From positions 1,240,001-1,304,000 of the forward strand of contig CAJXVW010000001.1 in the NCBI GenBank assembly GCA_913062645.1: a stretch of 64,000 bases of DNA, read 5' to 3'. A program made the translations under genes and the position numbers. Below are positions 23,244 through 30,835 of this stretch, one piece after another. The number at the start of each line of letters is the position of its first letter. The stretch's first letter is position 1. The DNA is from an uncultured Mycoplasmatota bacterium (GTDB lineage: Bacteria > Bacillota_I > Bacilli_A > Izemoplasmatales > Izemoplasmataceae). The notes beneath the pieces were generated by a model that saw nothing but the letters and a program-made list of their open reading frames with translations, did no database searches and was not told where the DNA came from.

Positions 23244-24206
23244 TCATCCTTTCAGATCGATGAAATAGCGTTTCAGAAGATGATTGTCAAGCGCGTTTTC
23301 AAGATCGAACCGCGCTTGCAGTTTGGTGTCCTTGATGGCCTCGAACAGTTCGACGTTGCGTTGATGGAGTCGTTCGACTTCGGCTTCCGAGGGAATCATC
23401 CCGCGTCGCATCTTGGCGGTCTCCTTGGAGACGATGATGAGATTCCAGATGTCGCAGTTGTAGATGAAGTTGAACGGGATCAGATGTTCCATCGAGATAT
23501 CCTGGATATCGACGAGTTCGCCGGTGAAGAAATCCTTGGCGCCTTCCAAATGATAGTAGCGCAACAACAGGTTGCGATACTTGTGAAGATTCTGGCGGAC
23601 GATCTTGTCGTCCTTCATGCCGAGCACCTTCTTGATGATGTTGGGCGCCTTGTTGTATTCTTCCAACAGTTTCGCCCATTGGAAGTCGATGCGGCGTTCG
23701 AGGATCGACATGTCAGTGGTGATCGCCTCGAACTGGGAATGATTGAGCCGTATTTGTTTCAACTTGGTGTCAAGATCGTACAGCGTCAGCTTGTCGGTGC
23801 GATGGACGCGGAACTTGGCGGCGACCCCCTTGTTGAAAATCGTGATGAACTTTGCGATCTGGCGCTCGAGTCGCATCGGAATCCGTTTGAGATAGGTTTC
23901 CACTTTGTCGTACCAGACCGGATAGGTTCGTTGTGTGTTGTTGTAGAAATCATCGCGAATCTCATCGATGCGCGCTTCGATCTGACTCGAGGGTCCTTGC
24001 GACAAATCAAAAAAGGCGATCAGATTCCAATAGTACTTCATGATGTGTTGCACCAGATCGTACATCGCGATCACGTAATCGTCGTCCTGACGCTCGTACT
24101 GTTCGCGTTCGATGCATTCCAAAATCGCCTTGGCCCAGGCCAACTTGTAGGTGTTGTCCTGTTCCACGCTGTCGATCACGGCTAGAAATTCATGGATATA
24201 ATTCAT
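23244..24206 (-). CDS. HNH-like nuclease-domain protein, unknown role
   Basis: I do not recognise the family of this 320-residue helical protein, but residues 239-266 resemble an HNH endonuclease core: 'MEHLIPFNFI', a spacer, then 'WNLIIVSKETAKM'. The first position is Glu-His rather than Asp-His and the last ligand is not clear, so it may be degenerate. The N-terminal 230 residues are helical with no known motif. The ATG follows GGTGGTGA. It is monocistronic with its own terminator. No modification methylase is adjacent, so it is not an ordinary restriction system. Confidence 0.55.
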   Translation of the reverse strand: MNYIHEFLAVIDSVEQDNTYKLAWAKAILECIEREQYERQDDDYVIAMYDLVQHIMKYYWNLIAFFDLSQGPSSQIEARIDEIRDDFYNNTQRTYPVWYDKVETYLKRIPMRLERQIAKFITIFNKGVAAKFRVHRTDKLTLYDLDTKLKQIRLNHSQFEAITTDMSILERRIDFQWAKLLEEYNKAPNIIKKVLGMKDDKIVRQNLHKYRNLLLRYYHLEGAKDFFTGELVDIQDISMEHLIPFNFIYNCDIWNLIIVSKETAKMRRGMIPSEAEVERLHQRNVELFEAIKDTKLQARFDLENALDNHLLKRYFIDLKG

Positions 24207-24359
24207 CGTATTCACCACCCGTATTCATTATACTATAAATGATGCGGTTCGCCCAGTCGATTTCACAATCCGATGGATTTTTCACTTTTTTTCGATTTTT
24301 CCAACAAAACGCATTGCTCGCTTGTTTGATTAGTGACAACCAACCAAGGAGGTATCACA

Positions 24360-25103
24360 ATGAGACTTTTACTGTTAGGAACCATGCTCTTCTCCGGCGG
24401 CACCGCCGTCGCGATGCAAAATGAAACCGTCAACGAAGAAGTCAACCAGGCGTACAATCGCGTCCGCGTCGTCATCCAGAACCGGTTCAAGAACCGGATG
24501 GTCGATCGCGTCAAGGAAGACGGCTTCCCCTACCCGCCCCAGGAGTTTCTCGACACCCTCACCGACGAACAGGAAGCTCTGATCACGACGACCATCGATC
24601 AGATCAATCTCGAGTATGACTGGGCCAACATGACCGACGAGGAAATCGTCGCCGCCCTCAAAGACGTTCGCGCGGAAATGGAAGCACTCTATGACGATCT
24701 CGGGCTCGAACTGCCGACGCTTCGTGAACGGATCGCCCATCGGCTCCGTCAACGCTTCGCCGAACATGTCGGCGAAGACGGCCTTCCATATCCCCCGCAG
24801 GCGTATCTCGACAATTTGACCGACGAACAGGCACTCGCCATCACGACGGCAATCGACGAGTACAACACAACCTACGACTGGGCCAACATGACCGACGAAG
24901 AAGTCCGTGAAGCATTGCTCACGATCAAAGATGAAATGGCCGCCCTCTATGAAGAACTGGGCCTGGAACCGCCGCAAATCGGCGACGCCGTACGCCATCG
25001 CATCCGTGGACGCATGCACGATCGTTTCCATCAGGATCCCGTCGATCAAGACGTTCCGGAAGACGACGTCCCCACCGACGACAGCGACAACCCCACTGCA
25101 TAA
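24360..25103 (+). CDS. Secreted two-repeat acidic protein, unknown
   Basis: This 247-residue protein has a short hydrophobic leader (about 1-18, containing LFSGG) and two tandem copies of a helical domain of about 75 residues (43-119 and 130-205). Each copy shows 'PYPPQ', 'LTDEQ', 'YDWANMTDEE' and 'LY(D/E)(D/E)LGLE'. An Asp-rich tail of about 25 residues ends the protein. LTDEQ recalls the LTxxQ motif of Spy/CpxP-like metal or chaperone proteins, but this may be chance. A single copy of the same domain occurs in the gene at 54736-55101. The ATG follows AAGGAGGT. It is monocistronic. Confidence 0.75.
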   Translation: MRLLLLGTMLFSGGTAVAMQNETVNEEVNQAYNRVRVVIQNRFKNRMVDRVKEDGFPYPPQEFLDTLTDEQEALITTTIDQINLEYDWANMTDEEIVAALKDVRAEMEALYDDLGLELPTLRERIAHRLRQRFAEHVGEDGLPYPPQAYLDNLTDEQALAITTAIDEYNTTYDWANMTDEEVREALLTIKDEMAALYEELGLEPPQIGDAVRHRIRGRMHDRFHQDPVDQDVPEDDVPTDDSDNPTA

Positions 25104-25140
25104 CGAATCCCCATCGAATCATCGTTTCCTCCCCTTTCTA

Positions 25141-25175
25141 GGAAAACAAAACCGTTCTCAATCGAGAACGGTTTT
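25141..25175 (-). terminator. Intrinsic terminator of the SOUL gene
   Basis: AAAACCGTTCTC (25148-25159) pairs with GAGAACGGTTTT (25164-25175), followed by TTTTGTTTT on the minus strand. It could weakly serve the convergent plus-strand gene as well. Confidence 0.8.
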
Positions 25176-25673
25176 GACTTGGTACATGATTTCATTGCGA
25201 CGCAGGAATCCCGGCACGAATGGCGGCTGATAGCGAAGCACGTAGCGGTTGCCGATGATCTCGTAACCGCGCGACCGGATGTACGCTTGCAACTGCTCGT
25301 CCTGCTTGGCGAACTTGCCTTCGTCCCAGCTCCCGGAAAAGCGCACGACCAGGTACAACCCGCCCGGCACTTCATCGATGGTCACGTTGTTGGTCGGCTT
25401 TGGCACGTTGTTGCGGTCGTATTTGCTTGGTACGTAGAAGCCAGTCATCAGCTTGCCGTCTTCGACGTTGGTGACGACCGGCGTCGTCATGCTGATCTTG
25501 GTCTGTTCGCGGTTCGCACCGCTGATGTATTGGAACACCGTGTTGAACCCGCCGTTGTGCTGCCGGTCGAGCGGCGTCCGCGCGGCGGCGATCAGAAACG
25601 GTTCGTATTTGCGCAGTTCAAATGGTTTGTCTTCGTTCAGCACTTCATACGGTACGGTTTCGGTGAATGCCAT
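25158..25673 (-). CDS. SOUL heme-binding family protein
   Basis: The 171-residue protein matches the SOUL/HBP family, small proteins that bind heme or other tetrapyrroles: 'YEVLNEDKPFELRKYEPFLIAAA' at the start, 'FQYISGANREQTKISMTTPVVT' in the middle, and a 'RFSGSWDEGKFAKQ' region. No signal peptide is present, so it is cytoplasmic. The ATG follows GAGGAGTGA. Function in bacteria is not settled. Confidence 0.85.
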   Translation of the reverse strand: MAFTETVPYEVLNEDKPFELRKYEPFLIAAARTPLDRQHNGGFNTVFQYISGANREQTKISMTTPVVTNVEDGKLMTGFYVPSKYDRNNVPKPTNNVTIDEVPGGLYLVVRFSGSWDEGKFAKQDEQLQAYIRSRGYEIIGNRYVLRYQPPFVPGFLRRNEIMYQVKTVLD

Positions 25674-25710
25674 GTCGATCACTCCTCGCTTTCATTATAC
25701 TCCTCGCCAA

Positions 25711-25740
25711 CAAAAAAGGTAAGCGGTCCGCTTACCTTTT
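25711..25740 (-). terminator. Intrinsic terminator of tdh-kbl
   Basis: AAAAGGTAAGCGG (25714-25726) pairs with CCGCTTACCTTTT (25728-25740), followed by T residues on the minus strand. Confidence 0.85.
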
Positions 25741-25746
25741 GTCGGT

Positions 25747-26931
25747 TCAGATGATGCCGAGTGATTTGCCGACACGTGCGAACGCGTCGACGGCGAAATC
25801 GAGATTTTCCCTGGTGTGCGACGCACTGATCATGCAGCGCAGGCGCCCGGTGCCTTTGGGTACGGTGGGGAACACGATCCCCGATACGTATACACCAGCT
25901 TCCAACAATGCTTTCGAGAACTGCATCGTCTTGGCTTCGTTGCCGATGATGACCGGCGTGATCGGTGTTTCGCTATGACCGGTGTCGAACCCGAGTTTGC
26001 CGAGTTTCGACTTGAAATACTTGGCGTTGTCCCACAGTTTGTCAGTGAACTCCGTGCTTTCCATCAGCATCTTGACGCTCTCCATCGCCGCGGCGGTCGC
26101 TGCCGGCGGCAATGCTGTTGAAAACAACAACGGACGGGCGCGATGCGACAGCCAGGTTTTGGTTTCCTGCTTGCCGGCGACGTAGCCGCCGACGACACCG
26201 ATGGCCTTGGACAAAGTACCGATGATGAAATCGACCCGACCGTGCAGACCGAAATGATCAACCGTGCCACGGCCGCTTTCGCCGAGTACGCCACTGCCAT
26301 GGGCGTCGTCGACGTAAGTCATGCAGTGGTATTGTTCCGCGAGAGCGACGATGTCCGGCAGGCGGGCGAGATCGCCATCCATGCTGAAGACGCCGTCGGT
26401 GATGATCAGGACATTGTTGTATTGGTCACGTTTGTCCTTGAGAATCTCTTCCAAGTGCGCCATGTCGCTGTGGCGGAAAATCGCCTTGTCGGCTTTGCTG
26501 AGGCGAACGCCGTCGATGATCGAGGCGTGGTTGAGCGCATCGCTGATGATCAGATCACCCTTGTCGACAATCGCCTGGATGACGCCGATGTTGCAGTTCA
26601 GACCCGATTGGAAGCACATCACCGCTTCTTCGTGTTTGAACTCGGCGAGGAGATCTTCGAGCTTGCCGATCAGATCGTAGTTACCGACGATCGTGCGTAC
26701 CGCACCGGCGCCGGCGCCATACGTTTTGACCGCTTCGATCGCCGCGTCCTTGACGCGAGGATGATTGGCGAGACCGAGATAGTTGTTGCTGGACAAATTG
26801 ACGACTTCTTTGCCGTTCAAATTGATGACGTTGTCGCATGGCCCGTAGTTGACGGGCAACTCGCGATAGACGCCATCCGCTTTCAGTTGTTCGATTTTTT
26901 CCTTGAGATAGGTCAGTTCGTGTTGGTTCAT
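25747..26931 (-). CDS. kbl: Glycine C-acetyltransferase (2-amino-3-ketobutyrate CoA ligase)
   Basis: The 394-residue PLP enzyme cleaves 2-amino-3-ketobutyrate with CoA to glycine and acetyl-CoA, the second step of threonine breakdown. Motifs of the alpha-oxoamine synthases are present: '[14 protein letters not shown]', '[10 protein letters not shown]', and the Schiff-base lysine in '[12 protein letters not shown]'. It could in principle be the related 8-amino-7-oxononanoate synthase, but it directly follows tdh (5-base gap), which fixes the assignment. The ATG has GGGGAGTGA upstream. Confidence 0.93.
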   Translation of the reverse strand: MNQHELTYLKEKIEQLKADGVYRELPVNYGPCDNVINLNGKEVVNLSSNNYLGLANHPRVKDAAIEAVKTYGAGAGAVRTIVGNYDLIGKLEDLLAEFKHEEAVMCFQSGLNCNIGVIQAIVDKGDLIISDALNHASIIDGVRLSKADKAIFRHSDMAHLEEILKDKRDQYNNVLIITDGVFSMDGDLARLPDIVALAEQYHCMTYVDDAHGSGVLGESGRGTVDHFGLHGRVDFIIGTLSKAIGVVGGYVAGKQETKTWLSHRARPLLFSTALPPAATAAAMESVKMLMESTEFTDKLWDNAKYFKSKLGKLGFDTGHSETPITPVIIGNEAKTMQFSKALLEAGVYVSGIVFPTVPKGTGRLRCMISASHTRENLDFAVDAFARVGKSLGII

Positions 26932-26936
26932 CAGAA

Positions 26937-27998
26937 TCACTCCCCGGGGACGATGACGATCTTGCCGCAGTTGCCACTGCCCATGATCTCCATCGCTTCT
27001 TCGATCTTGCTCATCGGATAGGTATGCGTGATCAGGGTTTCGAAATCAAGCATGTCGTTGTCGACGAGTTCCTTGACCTGATACCAGGTCTCGTAAATGC
27101 GCCGGCCGACCACCCCGTAGATTTGAATGCCTTTGAACACGATGTCGTTGGCGACGTCGACGTCGATGTCTTTCGACGGGATGCCGAGCATCGACAGGCC
27201 GCCACCTCGTTTGAGGTACTTGAACGACTGTTCGATCGCCGTCTTGTTGCCGCTGAACTCACCGATGACATCGGCACCGCGGCCTTCGGTCTCTTCGAGG
27301 ACGCGGGTGATGACGTCTTCCTGTTTGGGGTTGATGATGACGTCGGCCCCGAGTTTCTTGGCGAGATCAAGACGGTACTCGTTGACTTCGATGGCAATGA
27401 TTTTTTTCGCGTTGTAGGCCTTGGCCACGTTGACGCCCATCAGCCCGATCGGACCACAGCCGACGATCACGACGTCCTTCCCTTCGACGGGAAAGTGAGC
27501 CATCGTATGGACGGCATTGCCGAGCGGTTCCTGAACGCTCAGATAGAGCGGATTCTTGTCGGGTGAGTTGACGAAACAGTTCATCGCCGGGATGCGGACG
27601 TACTCGGCGAACGCACCGTCGGTGTCGACACCGATGATTTTGGTGTTCTCACAGATGTGGGCGTTGCCGCTTTCGCAAAACTGACAGTAGCCGCAGACGA
27701 TGTGCGTCTCGGCGCTGACGATGTCACCCCGTTTGACGCGTTCGACGGCGTCACCGACCTTAACGACTTCACCACAGAACTCATGGCCGGCGGTGAACGG
27801 CAATTTCAGTCGCTTTTTGGCCCAGTCATCGTACTCGTATATGTGGTAGTCCGTGCCGCAGATGCTGGTGTAGATGACTTTGATCAACACCTCGTCCGGG
27901 GCCAGTTCATTGGGAATCGGTTTGGTCGTTCTGGTCAGACCGCGTTCGGGTTTGTCCTTGACCACGCATTTCATGGTGCCGCTGAACGTATCGCTCAT
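26937..27998 (-). CDS. tdh: L-threonine 3-dehydrogenase
   Basis: A 353-residue zinc alcohol-dehydrogenase-type enzyme oxidising threonine to 2-amino-3-ketobutyrate with NAD. The catalytic zinc site is '[11 protein letters not shown]' with 'GHEFCG', the structural zinc has four cysteines in '[15 protein letters not shown]', and the nucleotide motif is '[12 protein letters not shown]'. The GTDYHIYE segment is characteristic of threonine dehydrogenases. An AAGGAG site precedes the ATG. It opens the tdh-kbl operon behind a promoter with two candidate operators. Confidence 0.95.
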   Translation of the reverse strand: MSDTFSGTMKCVVKDKPERGLTRTTKPIPNELAPDEVLIKVIYTSICGTDYHIYEYDDWAKKRLKLPFTAGHEFCGEVVKVGDAVERVKRGDIVSAETHIVCGYCQFCESGNAHICENTKIIGVDTDGAFAEYVRIPAMNCFVNSPDKNPLYLSVQEPLGNAVHTMAHFPVEGKDVVIVGCGPIGLMGVNVAKAYNAKKIIAIEVNEYRLDLAKKLGADVIINPKQEDVITRVLEETEGRGADVIGEFSGNKTAIEQSFKYLKRGGGLSMLGIPSKDIDVDVANDIVFKGIQIYGVVGRRIYETWYQVKELVDNDMLDFETLITHTYPMSKIEEAMEIMGSGNCGKIVIVPGE

Positions 27999-28023
27999 GA
28001 TTGTCTCCTTTTCGAGTCAGAGT

Positions 28024-28037
28024 TAAAAACGCTTACA
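28024..28037 (-). promoter_or_regulatory. cre-like operator of tdh-kbl
   Basis: On the minus strand TGTAAGCGTTTTTA fits the catabolite-responsive element consensus TGWAANCGNTNWCA with one mismatch. It lies downstream of the -10, in the untranslated leader. The same TGATGTAAGCG core recurs upstream of the proline-oxidation operon at 37088-37104. Confidence 0.6.
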
Positions 28038-28047
28038 TCACATGCAT

Positions 28048-28075
28048 ATTATACCACAATCCGTTCGGATGTTAA
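28048..28075 (-). promoter_or_regulatory. tdh-kbl promoter with internal palindrome
   Basis: TTAACA -35 (28070-28075), 16-base spacer and TATAAT -10 (28048-28053) on the minus strand. The spacer contains ATCCGTTCGGAT (28059-28070), a 5-2-5 palindrome that may be a second operator. The 307-base gap between tdh and the response regulator is filled by this promoter, the cre-like site and a candidate small RNA. Confidence 0.65.
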
Positions 28076-28154
28076 GGGGCAATTACGGACTATTTACGAA
28101 ATAGTTGAAATCACAAAATGCGATGAAAATCTTTTCATAACGCTCTTTCGCCAA

Positions 28155-28227
28155 ACAAAAAGGAGTGTGTGGGGACACTCCTTGAACTGCCGCCTGTCGG
28201 TCATTCTGTGTTGTCATTGCAGCGGCC
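28155..28227 (-). ncRNA. Candidate small RNA with own promoter and terminator
   Basis: A promoter-like pair (TAGACG at 28257-28262, 17 bases, TAGAAT at 28234-28239) is followed within about 80 bases by a terminator hairpin (AAGGAGTGT 28160-28168 with ACACTCCTT 28175-28183) and a T-run. No open frame with a ribosome site lies between. The response regulator upstream has its own terminator, so this hairpin needs another transcript to stop. Existence of the RNA is inferred. Confidence 0.4.
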
Positions 28228-28283
28228 GGTTTCATTCTATCGGAACTCGCTGAAATCGTCTAGATTTGGGAATTAAAAAAACA

Positions 28284-28306
28284 TAAAAAAACCCGGTTCC
28301 CCGGGT
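28284..28306 (-). terminator. Intrinsic terminator of the two-component operon
   Basis: ACCCGG (28291-28296) pairs with CCGGGT (28301-28306), followed by TTTTTTTATG on the minus strand. Confidence 0.8.
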
Positions 28307-28977
28307 CATTTGATGAGATACTTGTACTTCGGTCGGCCGACTGTGCCGTAGTCCATCTGTTTGTCGATGGCGCCGGTCGTGGCGAGATGATCGAGGTACT
28401 TGCGCAAGGACACCTTGCTCAAGTTGGTGATGTTGGACAGCTCTTCGACATCGAGCAGTTCGCCCTTGTGTGCATCGAGCGCGTCCTGGATGTACTGAAG
28501 GGTGCTTTCCTGAAGGCCTTTGGGAAGATTGGCGTCGCTTTGCGTGTTGAACATCCGGTCGATGTCATGTTGCGACAACTTGCCGTGTTCTTCGAACATC
28601 TTGAACTTCAGTTCGCAGCGCAGTACCGCTTGATTGAAGCGATCCTGACTGAACGGCTTGACGAGATAATCGACGACACCGAGATTGAGAAACTCGCTGA
28701 TCGTCTTGTTGTCGTTGATGGCGGTGATGGGAATGACACTGATGTCGGAACCTTCTTCGCGCAGCAGCTTCAACACTTCCAACCCCGACAGTTTCGGCAT
28801 GTGGACGTCGAGAATCACGAGGTCGATCTCGTCCTCGTGGCGTTTGATGAACTCGAACGCCTCAAGGCCGTTGTCGATCACCTCGAGAATTTGAAAATTC
28901 CCCAGTTCGTTCAGATAATGTTTGTGGATGTGCGCCACCATCGGGTCGTCTTCGACGATGAGAATGTTCAGTTTCAT
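28306..28977 (-). CDS. Response regulator, CitB/DcuR type
   Basis: The 223-residue regulator has a receiver domain with acidic pocket (EDDP near 9-12), phospho-acceptor Asp in 'VILDVHMPKLSGLE' (about residue 56) and the conserved Lys in 'DYLVKPFSQDRF', followed by a helix-turn-helix 'LDVEELSNITNLSKVSLRKYLDHL' and the closing 'YGTVGRPKYKY' seen in CitB/DcuR/MalR proteins. It partners the sensor kinase encoded next to it (4-base overlap). CitA/CitB-type systems control C4-dicarboxylate or citrate use; no such carrier lies in the window. Confidence 0.93.
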   Translation of the reverse strand: MKLNILIVEDDPMVAHIHKHYLNELGNFQILEVIDNGLEAFEFIKRHEDEIDLVILDVHMPKLSGLEVLKLLREEGSDISVIPITAINDNKTISEFLNLGVVDYLVKPFSQDRFNQAVLRCELKFKMFEEHGKLSQHDIDRMFNTQSDANLPKGLQESTLQYIQDALDAHKGELLDVEELSNITNLSKVSLRKYLDHLATTGAIDKQMDYGTVGRPKYKYLIK

Positions 28978-30545
28978 GACATCACCTTCATCAGTTGGAT
29001 TTCGATCTTCGTCTCTTGCTTGCTGCTTTGTACGGTCTTGTCGCCGTTGTACAGGGTGACGATTTCCTGGACGAGACTGAGTCCCGTGCCACGACTGTTG
29101 CCATCTTTGGTGCTGACACCCTTTTGGAACATCCGGTCGACCACGGCGGGATCGATGCCGCCGGCCTGGTCGATGACCGTGAATTTGATCAGTTCGTCGT
29201 CTTCGAAGATGTCGACGACGATCCGTTTGTCTTCGATGTCCTTGCCTTGATAGGCTTCCAGCGAGTTATCGATGAGATTGCCCAGCACGAGGACGATGTC
29301 ATCGGAATGAATCGGCGTGTGACTGCGACCAATGAACGAATCACTCGTCAGAAGCAACGTGACGCCGAATTCTTTCGATTGGATGTCCTTGCCGACGAAC
29401 AGTGCGAGGATGCGGTCGTCCTTGAGTCGCGACGTGTAGTAGTCGCTGGCCAGGTTGGTCGAATAGACATGCTCCATGATGTAGTTTTCCGCCTTCTCGT
29501 AGTCCTTCATCTTGATCAAGCCGAGCACGACGTGCAGTTTGTTCTGGAACTCGTGTTTTTGCGCGCGGAGCGCTTCGGCGATCTGGCGGTAACCGTTGAT
29601 CTGGTCGACCAGCGCGTCGACCTCGAGATGGGAACGGAACACGGCCGTGGCGCCGATGATCTCATTGTCCAAGTACAGTGGATAGGCATTCATCAGGAAC
29701 TTCTGCTGGCCGATTTTCTTGTACTTGTTGTCGATGTGGGTATCGTGTTCGATGATCCGCTTGAAGTCGACATGGGGGAACACCACATCGGCCGGTTGGC
29801 CGATCGGCGATTGTGTCATCTCGAACATCTTCATCAGCATCGGGTTGACGGTCGTCACGACGCCTTCTGCGTCCACCGATATCAACGCCTCGTTGAGCTG
29901 TTCGATGACGCTGCGGTTTTCGGCATAGAGGTGCGCGATTTCATCCGGACGGAAGCCGAACAGTTCGCTCATGAACTTGCGGCTGAGCCAGATCAGACCG
30001 AGGATCGAGAGCGCCAGACCGACAATGAAGCCACTCACCAGCACCAGCGTGGTGTCACGCTTGACGGCGTTGATGTCACGAATCTGCACTTCGGCGATGG
30101 CGACGCCGATGATATCGCTACCGTCGTAGATGGGAACGAACGACTTGCGCGTTCGGCCAAGCGCCGATTCCGAGGTGATCAGGTATTCATCCCCTGATAG
30201 TGCGTCAAGATAATCGTCGTTGTCGTAGGTCTGAAACAACAGAGATTGATCGACATGCGAATAGCGCAGACCATCGGCGTCGACGACTTCGATCAGCGAC
30301 AACTCCGGCACGTTCGACAAATACGTGTCGATGTAAGCGTTGAGACGCACATCACCGTCAATGAGACCGTCGATGACAACGCGGTCGCTGGCGACGATCT
30401 TGGTCGTGTTGACGAGATTGCTGTCAAACGTCTCATCGATGTGCTGGTACTCGTTGAGTACGACAAAAACGGCAAGCAGCGTATACGCCACCAGCATCAG
30501 CAAACCGACTACGACCACGATCCGGTCGCTGCGTTTCAGTCTCAT
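28974..30545 (-). CDS. Sensor histidine kinase, CitA/DcuS type
   Basis: A 523-residue membrane kinase: first membrane segment (about 10-30), an extracellular sensor domain of about 130 residues of single-CACHE/PDC type, second segment (about 167-187), a PAS domain and the CitA-type dimerisation motif 'LRAQKHEFQNKLHVVLGL' carrying the phospho-histidine, then the ATPase domain with 'NLIDNSLEAY' and 'GTGLSLVQEIV'. It phosphorylates the adjacent response regulator. Ligands for such sensors are usually small carboxylates; here unknown. An extended -10 promoter (TGATATAAT, 30578-30586) and a GCGAATTCGC palindrome precede it. Confidence 0.92.
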   Translation of the reverse strand: MRLKRSDRIVVVVGLLMLVAYTLLAVFVVLNEYQHIDETFDSNLVNTTKIVASDRVVIDGLIDGDVRLNAYIDTYLSNVPELSLIEVVDADGLRYSHVDQSLLFQTYDNDDYLDALSGDEYLITSESALGRTRKSFVPIYDGSDIIGVAIAEVQIRDINAVKRDTTLVLVSGFIVGLALSILGLIWLSRKFMSELFGFRPDEIAHLYAENRSVIEQLNEALISVDAEGVVTTVNPMLMKMFEMTQSPIGQPADVVFPHVDFKRIIEHDTHIDNKYKKIGQQKFLMNAYPLYLDNEIIGATAVFRSHLEVDALVDQINGYRQIAEALRAQKHEFQNKLHVVLGLIKMKDYEKAENYIMEHVYSTNLASDYYTSRLKDDRILALFVGKDIQSKEFGVTLLLTSDSFIGRSHTPIHSDDIVLVLGNLIDNSLEAYQGKDIEDKRIVVDIFEDDELIKFTVIDQAGGIDPAVVDRMFQKGVSTKDGNSRGTGLSLVQEIVTLYNGDKTVQSSKQETKIEIQLMKVMS

Positions 30546-30577
30546 TGCGATCCCACCATTTCCTCGTACTTTCTTTC

Positions 30578-30610
30578 ATTATATCACAACTGTCGGTGGC
30601 GCGAATTCGC
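30578..30610 (-). promoter_or_regulatory. Two-component operon promoter with palindrome
   Basis: An extended -10 TGATATAAT lies at 30578-30586 with no good -35; the perfect palindrome GCGAATTCGC (30601-30610) occupies the -35 region and may bind an activator, possibly the cognate regulator. Confidence 0.5.
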
Positions 30611-30617
30611 AATTTCC

Positions 30618-30718
30618 AAAAAAAATAATGGCCAGCGGCCATTATTCCGAAATGAGACGTCCCTTCACTTGAACTGGTTCTTCCCTGATGTAATCTACCG
30701 TCCATTTCTAGTTTCTAC
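30618..30718 (-). ncRNA. Candidate small RNA or short leader transcript
   Basis: A promoter-like pair (TTGCTT at 30748-30753, 17 bases, GATAAT at 30725-30730) is followed after about 75 bases by a strong terminator: AATAATGGCC (30624-30633) with GGCCATTATT (30637-30646) and eight T on the minus strand. The kinase gene downstream has its own promoter, so the short transcript appears independent. A small frame starting with ATG at 30703-30705 runs through the terminator and lacks a ribosome site, so I favour RNA over peptide. Confidence 0.45.
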
Positions 30719-30765
30719 TCTTTCATTATCACGGAAAAGACAGAAAAAAGCAATACATGGATGGT

Positions 30766-30822
30766 AGTTTACAAAATGAATGAAATGAATATTCAGCTAC
30801 ATTTTTGGTTATCTTGTAAACT
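30766..30822. repeat. Spaced inverted repeat after the XRE-TPR gene
   Basis: AGTTTACAA (30766-30774) and TTGTAAACT (30814-30822) form 9-base perfect arms separated by 39 bases that include a further TGAATATTCA palindrome. The element lies between the XRE-TPR stop codon and the promoter of the candidate small RNA, a possible paired operator. Confidence 0.5.
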
Positions 30823-30835
30823 GAAATAATGGATT

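Noticed and set aside
28090-28217. Short minus-strand frame of about 44 codons inside the candidate small RNA region
   Set aside because: No ribosome site and it crosses the terminator; not supported as a peptide gene.
30433-30705. 90-codon minus-strand frame beginning with ATG at 30703-30705
   Set aside because: It has no ribosome site, reads through a strong terminator hairpin and overlaps the kinase gene in another frame.
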